Shown: positions 51,804-60,720 of the stretch, one piece after another | Numbering within the stretch: position 1 is the stretch's first letter | How the letters are laid out: the number at the start of each line of letters is the position of its first letter | Assembly: GCA_030608075.1 (NCBI GenBank) | Contig: JAUWIU010000001.1 | Location: 1 to 64,000, forward strand | Direction of reading: 5' to 3' | Source of the DNA: Phycisphaerae bacterium | GTDB taxonomy: Bacteria; Planctomycetota; Phycisphaerae; Sedimentisphaerales; Anaerobacaceae | DNA length: 64,000 nucleotides | Translations under genes and position numbers: made by a program | The notes under the pieces: model-generated | Databases searched by the model: none | Told to the model about the DNA's origin: nothing | The model's input: the letters and a program-made list of their open reading frames with translations, nothing else

Positions 51804-54020
51804 ATGCTGGAAGTTTTGAAAAGAAGCATAATTAAATTACTAAAGCACGCTGATTACAAGCCGTTGAAGCTCGCACAATTAGCAAAGGCTCTCGGCGTAA
51901 CTTCCGACGACTACCCGCAGTTCAAGTCGGCTTTTGAACAATTGCGACTGGCCGGGCACGTGGTAACAGGCAGCGGCAACCTCATCAGCCTGCCGCCAAT
52001 GACAGGGGTAATCACCGGAACATTCAGGGCCAACCCAAACGGCTTCGGTTTCGTAACCCCTCTCGACCCCAACGCCCACGGCGATTTATTTATCCCGCCA
52101 AACGCAACCGCCGACGCAATGACCGGCGACATCGTTTCGGCAAAAGTGGTGAAAAAAGGCAGACGCGGTGGGCAGATGCGCTTCAGCGGAAAAATAGTCG
52201 AGATACTTGAGCGGGCACAAAACAGATTCGTCGGAACACTGGTAAAACAGGCGGAGGGATGGGTCGTGCAGCCGGACGGTAAAGGACTCACAGACCCGAT
52301 AGCGGTCGATGATGTTACCGCAAAAGACGCCGGCAAGAACGACAAAGTCGTTGTCGAAATAGTAACCTGGCCGACCGAAAGATACCTGGCTCGGGGCGTG
52401 ATTACCGAGGTGCTCGGAAAAGCCGGACGATACGAAACTGAGATTCAGTCAATAATTCGCCAGTATCATTTGCCCGCCGAATTCGACGAAACCTGCACAG
52501 GCCAGGCCCGCAAAGCTACCGGCGAATTCAAGCCGGACAAGGCCGACACAAGGGACGACATAACCGATAAACTCGTTATCACAATCGACCCGCCGGACGC
52601 CAAAGATTTCGACGATGCCATAAGTCTCGAGAAGGACGGGCGCGGCAACTGGCTGCTGGGTGTCCACATCGCTGACGTAAGCTGTTTCGTGCCGGCGGAT
52701 TCGGCCTTAGATACCGAGGCACACCTCCGCGGAAACAGTGTGTATCTGCCCGGCAGAACCATTCCAATGCTGCCCGAGCTTTTGAGCAACGGCATCTGCA
52801 GCCTACAGCCCGGACAGAAGCGATTCTGCAAGAGCGTATATTTGACCTACGACCCGCAGGGAAATATGCTGTCTCGCACCTTCGCCAACACTGTTTGCCG
52901 GTCGAGGCATCGGCTCACGTATCAGGACGCCGACAGGATTTTGAAGGGGCATACAAAGCAGGCTGAACCGGAGGTCATCGAGCTGCTGAGGAATATGGAA
53001 GCACTCAGCCGGCTGATTGAGAACCGACGTCTGCAAGATGGAATGCTGCATCTGGATTTGCCTGAAACCGAATTGATAATGGATAAGTCCCACCGAATTG
53101 TCGATGCCCGCCCTGCGGACGACAGCTACCCCCACACGATAATAGAAATGTTTATGGTAGAGGCAAACGAGGCGGTCGCTTCGCTGCTGGATAAGCTCAA
53201 CGTTGCGTTTATGCGAAGAATTCACCCTGAGCCCGATACTTTGACTATGAAAAATCTTGGCGAAATCCTAAGGGCTTTTGGTCTGTCTGTCCGGCGAACA
53301 CCAAACCGCACCGACATGCAGAATTGCCTCGCTGCTGTAAAGGATACCGATTCGGCACTTGCGGTCAATCTGGCCATCCTGCGAAGTCTGGAAAAAGCCC
53401 AGTACGCACCGCAGAGTATCGGTCATTTTGCTTTGGCCTCGGCGCACTACTGCCACTTCACCAGCCCCATACGCCGATACGCCGATTTACTCGTTCACCG
53501 CCTCTTACAGTCCTACCTGCAGCACGGGAGCAATTTGACCGACCACAAGCGGCGTTTGTCGCAGGAGCACTTAGCGGACATCGGAAAGCACATCACCTTC
53601 ACCGAGCAGCGGGCCGAGGACGCCGAAAACGAACTCAAAACAGTCCTGGTCTTACAGTTGCTGAGCAAACACATCGGGGACCAAATCGACGGCGTTGTTA
53701 CAGGCGTCGCTGCCTTCGGAGTATTTGTACGCTGCCAAAAATTCGGCGTTGAAGCCCTTATTCGCACCGAAGACTTAGGTAGCGACCATTGGAGATTTTC
53801 CCCGGTGGAGCAATCCGTTGTCGGCCTTGGCTCAGGAACCTGCATTCGGCTTGGCGAGCCGATGAAAGTCAGAATACTGTCGGTAAATCTCCCCGCTCGA
53901 CAGTTGAACGTCGCGCCGGTTGAACCTGTAACTCAAAGGCGCAAACCAAGAATGAAAGCCAAACCACGGAGAAAATCAAAAGACCCGCATATCCGCAGAC
54001 GCTCAAAAACAAGAAAGTAG
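51804..54020 (+). CDS. rnr: Ribonuclease R
   Basis: The 738-residue 3'-5' exoribonuclease has an N-terminal winged helix (1-60), cold-shock domains (GVITGTFRANPNGFGFV), and an RNB catalytic core with DPPDAKDFDDAISLE (metal-binding Asp residues). HFALASAHYCHFTSPIRRYADLLVHR, an S1 domain (GVVTGVAAFGVFVR) and a Lys/Arg-rich tail follow. Intact. It degrades structured RNA. Confidence 0.95.
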   Translation: MLEVLKRSIIKLLKHADYKPLKLAQLAKALGVTSDDYPQFKSAFEQLRLAGHVVTGSGNLISLPPMTGVITGTFRANPNGFGFVTPLDPNAHGDLFIPPNATADAMTGDIVSAKVVKKGRRGGQMRFSGKIVEILERAQNRFVGTLVKQAEGWVVQPDGKGLTDPIAVDDVTAKDAGKNDKVVVEIVTWPTERYLARGVITEVLGKAGRYETEIQSIIRQYHLPAEFDETCTGQARKATGEFKPDKADTRDDITDKLVITIDPPDAKDFDDAISLEKDGRGNWLLGVHIADVSCFVPADSALDTEAHLRGNSVYLPGRTIPMLPELLSNGICSLQPGQKRFCKSVYLTYDPQGNMLSRTFANTVCRSRHRLTYQDADRILKGHTKQAEPEVIELLRNMEALSRLIENRRLQDGMLHLDLPETELIMDKSHRIVDARPADDSYPHTIIEMFMVEANEAVASLLDKLNVAFMRRIHPEPDTLTMKNLGEILRAFGLSVRRTPNRTDMQNCLAAVKDTDSALAVNLAILRSLEKAQYAPQSIGHFALASAHYCHFTSPIRRYADLLVHRLLQSYLQHGSNLTDHKRRLSQEHLADIGKHITFTEQRAEDAENELKTVLVLQLLSKHIGDQIDGVVTGVAAFGVFVRCQKFGVEALIRTEDLGSDHWRFSPVEQSVVGLGSGTCIRLGEPMKVRILSVNLPARQLNVAPVEPVTQRRKPRMKAKPRRKSKDPHIRRRSKTRK

Positions 54021-54207
54021 CAACAGCAACGCTTGTTTACCTTCGGCTTTTAGCCGGCCTTTTGGTCCTGTCCTGTGACGCTCGCCCCAACGCCGGAGCA
54101 ACCTCTTGACATTTCACAGCAATCCTGCAATACTACTATCAGAAAGCACCAGGCGCGAATCGAAATATGCGACACGACATACGAAGCGAGAATATTTGGA
54201 GTAACAA

Positions 54208-54771
54208 ATGCGAGCATCGGAGATGAAAAAAGGTCAGACCATTAAAATCGACGGCAAACTCTATGCAATCGTCGATTATCAACACGTCAAACTCGGCAAA
54301 GGCGGCGCCGTCTATCAGACAAAACTAAAAAGCCTGACCGACGGCTCAATCCAGAACGTTCGGCTGCGCGCCGAGGAAATTGTCGAACAGGCTTACCTTG
54401 ACAAGGGCACATACGAGTACCTGTACTCATCGGCAAACGAGCACGTCCTGATGGATACCGAGAGCTACGACCAGATTACTCTGGATGACAATGCCTTCGG
54501 GGATGCACCCAAATATCTAAAACCCAACACACGCCTTCAGCTAAGCATGTACGAGGGCAGACCGGTGGTCGTTGAGCTGCCGAACACGGTCGACTTAGGC
54601 GTTACTGATACCACCCCGGAGATTAGAGGCGCCACCGCCACAAACCAATACAAGCCTGCAACTCTCGAAACAGGGCTTGTCGTACAGGTGCCGCCGTTCA
54701 TTGAGGTTGGCGATATCGTGCGAGTAGACACGCGTACCGGCCAGTACGTAACAAGAGTGAAAGACGTATGA
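54208..54771 (+). CDS. efp: Translation elongation factor P
   Basis: The 187-residue factor relieves ribosome stalling at polyproline. It has three beta-barrel domains: MRASEMKKGQTIKIDGKLYAIVDYQHV, MDTESYDQITL, and the C-terminal GLVVQVPPFIEVGD. The domain I loop reads KLGKGGA where most homologues have KPGKG: the tip Lys31 is kept, but the preceding Pro is Leu29. Modification enzymes are not encoded nearby. Confidence 0.96.
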   Translation: MRASEMKKGQTIKIDGKLYAIVDYQHVKLGKGGAVYQTKLKSLTDGSIQNVRLRAEEIVEQAYLDKGTYEYLYSSANEHVLMDTESYDQITLDDNAFGDAPKYLKPNTRLQLSMYEGRPVVVELPNTVDLGVTDTTPEIRGATATNQYKPATLETGLVVQVPPFIEVGDIVRVDTRTGQYVTRVKDV

Positions 54772-54827
54772 AGCCCGAACAAGCGAAAGCGTCAATGCGT
54801 AAACTAATGGATGCCCCGATACAGCCG

Positions 54828-54883
54828 CTCATGACTGCATCACCGCATCTACGCATTGGCGCATCGATGCATATACGCATAGA
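54828..54883. repeat. Octamer repeat YGCATNNN upstream of secA
   Basis: GCAT recurs at an exact 8-bp period: units start at 54836, 54844, 54852, 54860, 54868 and 54876, each (T/C)GCAT plus three variable bases, with a degenerate CTCAT unit at 54828. It ends 9 bp before the secA start codon. Confidence 0.8.
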
Positions 54884-54892
54884 CGAAATATC

Positions 54893-57800
54893 ATGACCGA
54901 CAAAATAACCAAAATCCTCTTAAAAATCTTCGGGTCTCGCAACGAGCGGATGATTAAAGCTTACTCTGTAATCGTCAAGCGTGCCGGCGAATTCGAAGAG
55001 CAAATCACAAGCCTCGATGACCAGGTGCTCAGGGCCAAAACGGACGAGTTCAAAGCGGCGATAAAAGCCGGCACCAGGCCCGAGGTTATTTTACCGGAAG
55101 CCTTCGCCGTCGTGCGCGAGCCGTCCGACAGGTATCTGGGGCTGCGCAATATCCTTGTGGATGAATATAAGTTTGATGCAGCCCGGCTAAGTGATGGCGG
55201 CCGGACAATATTTCAAGACCTGAAGCGTCAGCTTGCGGAGGGGACAGGACTTTATGACCTGAACGTGCCGGTGGAACTTAACGCCGAGATTCGCAGGCTT
55301 TATCCGCAATCAAGGCCGCCGTTTCGGTTCCGTCATTTCGACGTCCAGCTTATCGGCGGGATTGTTCTTTACGAAGGCAAAATCGCCGAAATGGTTACCG
55401 GTGAAGGCAAAACCCTCGTGGCGACACTGGCTGCGTACCTTGTGCATCTGACCGGAAGAAAGGTCCATATCGTCACCGTCAACGATTACTTGGCAAAGCG
55501 AGACGCCGAGTGGATGGGGCCGGTTTACCGAGCGCTCGGGCTGACCGTAGGCGCCATCCAGGCCGATATGGATACCGTCGGCGACGACCGAAAAAGTCAA
55601 TATGAGTGCGACATAACCTACGGCACAAATAACGAATTCGGCTTCGACTATCTCCGCGACAATATGAAAACCTCACTGGAACAGATGGTCCAGGGCCCGC
55701 TGGAGTACGCGATAATCGATGAGGTCGATTCAATTCTAATCGATGAAGCAAGAACTCCCTTAATCATATCCGGGCCGGCCTTCGACGACGTCTCGAGATA
55801 CAAAAAGGGCGACGAAGTCGCCAGAAAATTACTCTCTCTGCAGAGCACCTACGACCGAACCAAAAAGCAGATTGACGCCGCCCAGCGAACTATTGCAAAC
55901 GCCCAGGGTGAACTGAGCGAAGCAAAAAAAGAAAACAACAACAATCGCATGGAAAAGGCACAGAAGGTAATCGAAAACAGCCAGGCCCAACTCGAAAATG
56001 CCGAGGCACGCCTGGCAAGTGCAACCGAATACTACGAAGTCGAATTCGACAGAAAGGCCGTGCACCTGACCGACGAAGGCAACAAAGCCGCCCAGGACCT
56101 CGCCGGCGTCGGCTCATTCTTCACAGGCTCAAATATGGACTGGCCGCACCTGCTGGAGCAGAGCCTCCGAGCACACGTCACGTTCGAGAAAGAAAAAGAT
56201 TACGTCGTTATGGACGGAAAGGTCATTATCGTCGATGACTTCACCGGCCGGCTTATGCACGGCCGACAGTGGTCGGACGGTCTTCATCAGGCCGTCGAGG
56301 CAAAGGAAGCCGTCCCTGTAAAGGAGGAAACCCAAACACTCGCTACAATCACACTCCAGAACTTCTTCAAACTCTACGACCAGATTGCCGGTATGACCGG
56401 AACCGCCAAGACCGAAGAGCAGGAATTTGTGAAAATCTACGGCCTTGAAGTCATCATCATACCTACCAACGAACCGCTTATCCGCGAAGACCGCGATGAC
56501 GTAATCTACAAAACGATGCCCGAAAAGTTTAATGCCATAGTCGAAGAGATAAACGACATTAGCTGCGCCGGAAGACCCCTGCTCGTAGGTACCATCAGCA
56601 TCGAAAAGAGCGAAGCGCTGTCGGCTGCGCTTACAAAGAGATTCGGGCTCGACCACGAGGTACTGAACGCCAAGCAGCACGCAAGAGAAGCCATAATCGT
56701 TGCCAAGGCAGGCCAGCAGCACACAGACCGCAACGGAAAAATCCGCGGCAATGTCACCATCGCAACAAATATGGCAGGCCGAGGAACCGACATCAAGCTC
56801 GGACCAGGCGTCGCCGACATCGGGGGCCTGCACATCCTCGGAACAGAGAGGCACGAGGCAAGAAGAATCGACAACCAGCTCAGAGGCAGAACGGGAAGAC
56901 AGGGTGACGCCGGGTCCAGCCAGTTCTTTCTCGGCTTCGACGATGACCTGATGCGAGTGTTCGCGCCGGAATGGACCGTGAAAGCATTGTCCTGGATAGG
57001 CTGGGAAGAGGGTCAGCCAATCCTTCACAAGAGAATAAGCAAGGGAATCGAACGGGCCCAAAAGAAAGTGGAAGAACGAAACTTTGAAATACGAAAAAGC
57101 CTGCTCGAATACGACGAGGTAATGGACTATCAGCGAAAAATCTTCTACTCCCGAAGACGTCAAATCCTCGCGGGAAAAGGCCTGAAAAAAATTATTCAGG
57201 ACATGGTCGACGCCACTATCACAAACAATTGTGATACCATTTTGAACCCGGACTATCCACGAAGGTGCATTATCGAATGGGCCAGAACCGATTTCCACGT
57301 CGACTTAAGGCCCACCGACATTACCGAGCTAAAAACCTCCGAGATTGAAAAGCTCATCAAGCAGCAAACTAAAGACAATGTCGCAAATGATATATCGCTG
57401 TCTCTCGGCGAATACCTGGAAGACTATGACGACCCGGCAGGCTGGGATGTCGCTGGCCTGTGCAAGTGGGCAATGAGCGCATTCAGTGTCAGTTTGAGCC
57501 CGGCCAAAGTCAAGCAGCAATCTCCCGAGGAGATTGAGCAGCAACTGATTTCAGCAGCCGCCGACCAAATCGAAAAAAAAGACTGCTCAAAGCTGACAGA
57601 ATTTCTCTCCGAAGATTTCTCGCTCCGGACCCTGGGCGAATGGGCAAGGGCAAAATTCGATATAAAACTGGATGTTCAGCAACTCAAAACCCTAAATGCC
57701 GCCCAGATTCACGAAATCTGCGCCGAAGAAGCCGCAGCAAAATACAGACAAAGAGAGATTGAATATCCTGTCGAGTTTGCGATGAACATGGTCTACGGCC

Positions 57801-58564
57801 CGCAGGGCGCCAACATCTACGGATTCCAGGCTCTGGCCGACTGGGCCAACAAAAAATATGACGCCAGCTTTTCCCCTGAAGAGATACAAAACATAAAACC
57901 CCATCGACTGCACAAGCAGCTCCTCGAACTAAGCCAGAGCTTCAACAACGGAAAATTGGCTGAGCAGCTCGATGACAAAATCGCCAACGTGCCAACCCCC
58001 GAGCTTGTAAACTGGGCCAATGAAAGATTCAATGCCTCTTTAACCGAAGAGTTAATCGGCCCCGGCGCCGAACGAAGAGAGAAACTGCTGGAAACCGCAA
58101 GAGAGTTTTTGCGGGCCGAGCTGGCCGACCTCGAAAAATACGTCCTGCTGCAGATTTATGACGGCACCTGGAAAGACCACCTCTATTCAATGGACTACCT
58201 GAAGAGCAACATTCATTTCCGCTCCTTCGCCGAAAAAGACCCAAAGGTCGAATACAAACGCGAAGGCTTCCGAATGTTCAACGAGATGCTCGAAACCATC
58301 GAGGACAGGGTCACCGACATCATCTTCAAGGTGCGCCTCGAAGCCGGCGCCAGGGCCAGGAGTGTCTGGAATGTAAGCCGCACCGCCCACGACGAAGTCG
58401 GCCAGTTCGCAATGGCAGAACGGCAAAGGGCGGCCGCACAGGCACCACAAGGCCAGGAGAAGGCAAAGCAGATAAAGCTGGACAAGCCCAAGGTTGGAAG
58501 AAACGACCCCTGCCCGTGCGGCAGTGGGAAAAAATACAAAAAATGCTGCGGTGCCGTCAAATAG
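54893..58564 (+). CDS. secA: Protein translocase ATPase SecA, expanded form
   Basis: 1223 residues against about 830-900 in most bacteria. Core motifs are intact: MVTGEGKTLVATLAAYL, VTVNDYLAKRD, DEVDSILIDEARTPLI, ATNMAGRGTDIKLG, and RGRTGRQGDAGSS-type helicase motif. The C-terminal zinc motif is CPCGSGKKYKKCC. Three insertions explain the length: a segment at about 78-146 between VVRE and RHFDVQL; a coiled coil at about 318-382 (KKQIDAAQRTIANAQGEL and so on); and about 265 residues at 785-1050. The last insertion has five repeats of about 60 residues, each with a W-A core (IIEWARTDFHVDL, LCKWAMSAFSVSL, LGEWARAKFDIKL, LADWANKKYDASF, LVNWANERFNASL). It drives Sec-dependent export. Confidence 0.97.
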   Translation: MTDKITKILLKIFGSRNERMIKAYSVIVKRAGEFEEQITSLDDQVLRAKTDEFKAAIKAGTRPEVILPEAFAVVREPSDRYLGLRNILVDEYKFDAARLSDGGRTIFQDLKRQLAEGTGLYDLNVPVELNAEIRRLYPQSRPPFRFRHFDVQLIGGIVLYEGKIAEMVTGEGKTLVATLAAYLVHLTGRKVHIVTVNDYLAKRDAEWMGPVYRALGLTVGAIQADMDTVGDDRKSQYECDITYGTNNEFGFDYLRDNMKTSLEQMVQGPLEYAIIDEVDSILIDEARTPLIISGPAFDDVSRYKKGDEVARKLLSLQSTYDRTKKQIDAAQRTIANAQGELSEAKKENNNNRMEKAQKVIENSQAQLENAEARLASATEYYEVEFDRKAVHLTDEGNKAAQDLAGVGSFFTGSNMDWPHLLEQSLRAHVTFEKEKDYVVMDGKVIIVDDFTGRLMHGRQWSDGLHQAVEAKEAVPVKEETQTLATITLQNFFKLYDQIAGMTGTAKTEEQEFVKIYGLEVIIIPTNEPLIREDRDDVIYKTMPEKFNAIVEEINDISCAGRPLLVGTISIEKSEALSAALTKRFGLDHEVLNAKQHAREAIIVAKAGQQHTDRNGKIRGNVTIATNMAGRGTDIKLGPGVADIGGLHILGTERHEARRIDNQLRGRTGRQGDAGSSQFFLGFDDDLMRVFAPEWTVKALSWIGWEEGQPILHKRISKGIERAQKKVEERNFEIRKSLLEYDEVMDYQRKIFYSRRRQILAGKGLKKIIQDMVDATITNNCDTILNPDYPRRCIIEWARTDFHVDLRPTDITELKTSEIEKLIKQQTKDNVANDISLSLGEYLEDYDDPAGWDVAGLCKWAMSAFSVSLSPAKVKQQSPEEIEQQLISAAADQIEKKDCSKLTEFLSEDFSLRTLGEWARAKFDIKLDVQQLKTLNAAQIHEICAEEAAAKYRQREIEYPVEFAMNMVYGPQGANIYGFQALADWANKKYDASFSPEEIQNIKPHRLHKQLLELSQSFNNGKLAEQLDDKIANVPTPELVNWANERFNASLTEELIGPGAERREKLLETAREFLRAELADLEKYVLLQIYDGTWKDHLYSMDYLKSNIHFRSFAEKDPKVEYKREGFRMFNEMLETIEDRVTDIIFKVRLEAGARARSVWNVSRTAHDEVGQFAMAERQRAAAQAPQGQEKAKQIKLDKPKVGRNDPCPCGSGKKYKKCCGAVK

Positions 58565-58572
58565 CGCCAGCC

Positions 58573-59034
58573 TCAATCATTCCGCCCGTAAAGCCAGCCC
58601 CCATCGGCTAATTCGTAGTCGATTATCTCGTCGGAGTTGAAAAACAGGTTGATTTCGCGCTCCGCCGACTCGGCGCTGTCGGAACCATGAATCAGGTTAT
58701 AGCCTCGCGAACAGCTAAAGTCCCCGCGAATCGTACCGGCCTGCGCCTCGTAACCAAAGGTCGCCCCCATCATCTTCCTCGCCATATCTATAACCCCCTG
58801 CGCCTCCCAGACCGTCACAAGCACCGGCGAAGATGCCGAATATTTCACGAGCCCTTCAAAAAAAGGCTTCCGGCGATGTACCTGATAAAGTCGCCGAGCC
58901 AATTCTTCCGAGAGCTGCACAAACTTCGCCGCAACCAGCTTAAAGCCTTTTCGCTCGAACCGCGCAATTATCTCGCCGGCCAAATGCCGTTGTATACCGT
59001 CAGGTTTGATGATGATTAAAGTGCGCTCCGTCAT
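58573..59034 (-). CDS. ndk: Nucleoside diphosphate kinase
   Basis: From ATG 59034 (MTERTLIIIKPDG) the protein has 153 residues. NLIHGSDSAESAEREI contains the catalytic His that carries the phosphate. The frame is open to 59103, but the upstream part is unlike the family. It balances NTP pools. Convergent with secA, only 8 bp apart. Confidence 0.95.
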   Translation of the reverse strand: MTERTLIIIKPDGIQRHLAGEIIARFERKGFKLVAAKFVQLSEELARRLYQVHRRKPFFEGLVKYSASSPVLVTVWEAQGVIDMARKMMGATFGYEAQAGTIRGDFSCSRGYNLIHGSDSAESAEREINLFFNSDEIIDYELADGGWLYGRND

Positions 59035-59110
59035 TCTCTCACGCTGCCGCTTTTTTACGCTACCCTGGGCACGGGCCGGAAACCTGTCCCAACAACGATA
59101 CACTAAGAGA

Positions 59111-59210
59111 CTATGTGAAAACTGTCACCCTGAGCAAACCAGGGGGCCTGGTCGGACGCAAAAAGAGATTCCTCGCTGCGCTCGGAATGACATTGCGTGT
59201 TTTGACATAG
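59111..59210. repeat. 100-bp imperfect palindrome (fold-back repeat)
   Basis: CTATGT (59111-59116) and ACATAG (59205-59210) close the element. Inside, AAAAC, TGTCA and TGAGC/GCTCGGAATGACA blocks repeat in inverted order. It resembles the scattered ...GTCATTCCGAGC... palindromes of many environmental bacterial genomes. It lies between two minus-strand genes. Confidence 0.6.
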
Positions 59211-59213
59211 TTC

Positions 59214-59984
59214 TTAAGTACCGCGGGGGACAATGAAAATCTCGACGCGTCTGTTCTGTTTATTTCCCACCTTGTTGGGCTCATTAGGAACGATTGGCCG
59301 AAACTCCCCAAAGCCGCGTACACTCAACCGTTCCGAAACAATATCGCTGCCGGCCATTACCCTCAGCACCGCTATCGCTCTGTGCGCCGAAAGGTGCCAG
59401 TTACTCGGATGTTTCCCACGAGAATGGCGAATAGGCTGGTCGTCAGTATGACCGGCTATGATAATATCGAACTCCGTGCCCTGCTCAGTATTCAGAATCT
59501 TGGAGAGAGACCGCACCGCATCGGTCGCCGAGGCCGTCACCTCATCACTGCCGCTCTTGAAAAGCAAATCAGACTTGAACTTCACTATCCCACGCTCGGC
59601 ATCATAGGTAACCATATCCTTGTCTTTGGCAAAATCCTCCAACATCGTGCTCAGCTCCACCGGCAGTTTCACCCCACCTAAAAGAAGCTGCTCCTGCATC
59701 GAAGCAATCAAAGTCCTCTTATCCGCCAGGTCTTTTTCGAGCGCGGCAATCGCCTGTTTCAGCGCATCAGCCTCCACGTCACCGCTGCTTTTCGCCGTCT
59801 TGAGCTGTTCCCTTAGCTGCGCAAGCCTTAGCTCGCTGGCCTTTACTTCACTCTCCAGTTCATTTATCCGTTTGCCCTGTACCTCATTTTGAATTCTGCA
59901 GTTCTTAAGCTCTTCGTTGCACCCGCCTGTTAGTACAAGTCCGACACAGACAAAAACGGCCACCCAAATTTCTACAACTCGCAT
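59214..59984 (-). CDS. OmpA-domain lipoprotein with coiled coil
   Basis: 256 residues: signal peptide with lipobox ending at Cys22 (VLTGGC), a coiled coil at about 30-95 (INELESEVKASELRLAQLREQLK), and an OmpA/MotB-type peptidoglycan-binding domain (FKSDLLFKSGSDEV, IIAGHTDDQPI, LSAHRAIAVLRVM, SVRGFGEFRPI, NRRVEIFI). It anchors the outer envelope to the cell wall, supporting a peptidoglycan-containing cell. Confidence 0.92.
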   Translation of the reverse strand: MRVVEIWVAVFVCVGLVLTGGCNEELKNCRIQNEVQGKRINELESEVKASELRLAQLREQLKTAKSSGDVEADALKQAIAALEKDLADKRTLIASMQEQLLLGGVKLPVELSTMLEDFAKDKDMVTYDAERGIVKFKSDLLFKSGSDEVTASATDAVRSLSKILNTEQGTEFDIIIAGHTDDQPIRHSRGKHPSNWHLSAHRAIAVLRVMAGSDIVSERLSVRGFGEFRPIVPNEPNKVGNKQNRRVEIFIVPRGT

Positions 59985-60475
59985 TATTCGGCCCTTTCCA
60001 AAATATAATGACTGTCAGATTCATTAGCCCATCCGATAACTTACCCCATTTCTTCGCACCCCGGCCCTAAACCTCAGCCAAACTTCTCATTTCTTAACCG
60101 TATTTGTAAATAGAACCAATTCCCAGCACCCCGTCAAGAAGAAACTTATCAAAATGTTCACAAATCCTCCACCTGCAAAAAAGCCACCTGACCAACGCCC
60201 CCACTGCCAATCCGCCAAAACCAAATCACCAACTATCCACCACGCTAAGACCCATTCCCCCCCCCCCGGTCGCCAATCCCTGTCCACAACCACCGACCAC
60301 CTCATCATTCAAGCTTCGATATTTCCGTTTCGAACTTAACACTATAAACTCAAGTCTACGCAGCAAAACCACGTGTCCATTAACACGCCCAACTCGCTCT
60401 GGTGCGGTAATAATCGAGCCGTTTCCCCCCATCTACGTATTTCTACGTAATTTGGAAAAAGTTTAGACTTTTTAC
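59985..60475. other. Intergenic region with a C11 homopolymer
   Basis: About 490 bp without a supported gene. It contains eleven consecutive C at 60257-60267 and scattered CCACC-rich sequence. A promoter follows at its right end. Confidence 0.6.
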
Positions 60476-60503
60476 TTGACTTTCGTACCGAAAGGCGTAT
60501 AAT
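60476..60503 (+). promoter_or_regulatory. Sigma70 promoter of the small ORF / PEP-CTERM pair
   Basis: TTGACT (60476-60481), a 16-bp spacer and a perfect TATAAT (60498-60503). The first start codon is 44 bp downstream. Confidence 0.7.
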
Positions 60504-60546
60504 CGCATTAGCTTTGATATCATTCCGTGCAAAGCGAGGGAAAGAG

Positions 60547-60708
60547 ATGAACAAGCTGAGCCTGCTCATATCTGTTGCATTAGTTCTGGTAGTCACCCCA
60601 ATTGTATCCGCAGTGACCGGCTTTCTAAGCGACGCCAACTCGTCGGCACAAGTAATTCCTGGTGAGACCATCAACGTCACTTTGTTGCGAAAGAACCAAT
60701 TTTTTTGA
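60547..60708 (+). CDS. Small exported protein, possibly a truncated gene
   Basis: 53 residues with a clear signal peptide (KLSLLISVALVLVVTPIVSA) and a short mature part, SDANSSAQVIPGETINVTL, which looks like the first strand of an Ig- or cohesin-like domain. It ends at a TGA just after a T7 run. The PEP-CTERM gene starts 12 bp later in the same frame but has its own RBS (GAGGAGG) and signal peptide. It could be a real short peptide or the stump of a longer protein. Confidence 0.45.
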   Translation: MNKLSLLISVALVLVVTPIVSAVTGFLSDANSSAQVIPGETINVTLLRKNQFF

Positions 60709-60720
60709 GGAGGTAGAGAA

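Noticed and set aside
54828-54883. CRISPR array upstream of secA
   Set aside because: The period is 8 bp with a 5-bp constant part, far too short for repeat-spacer units. No cas genes are in the window.
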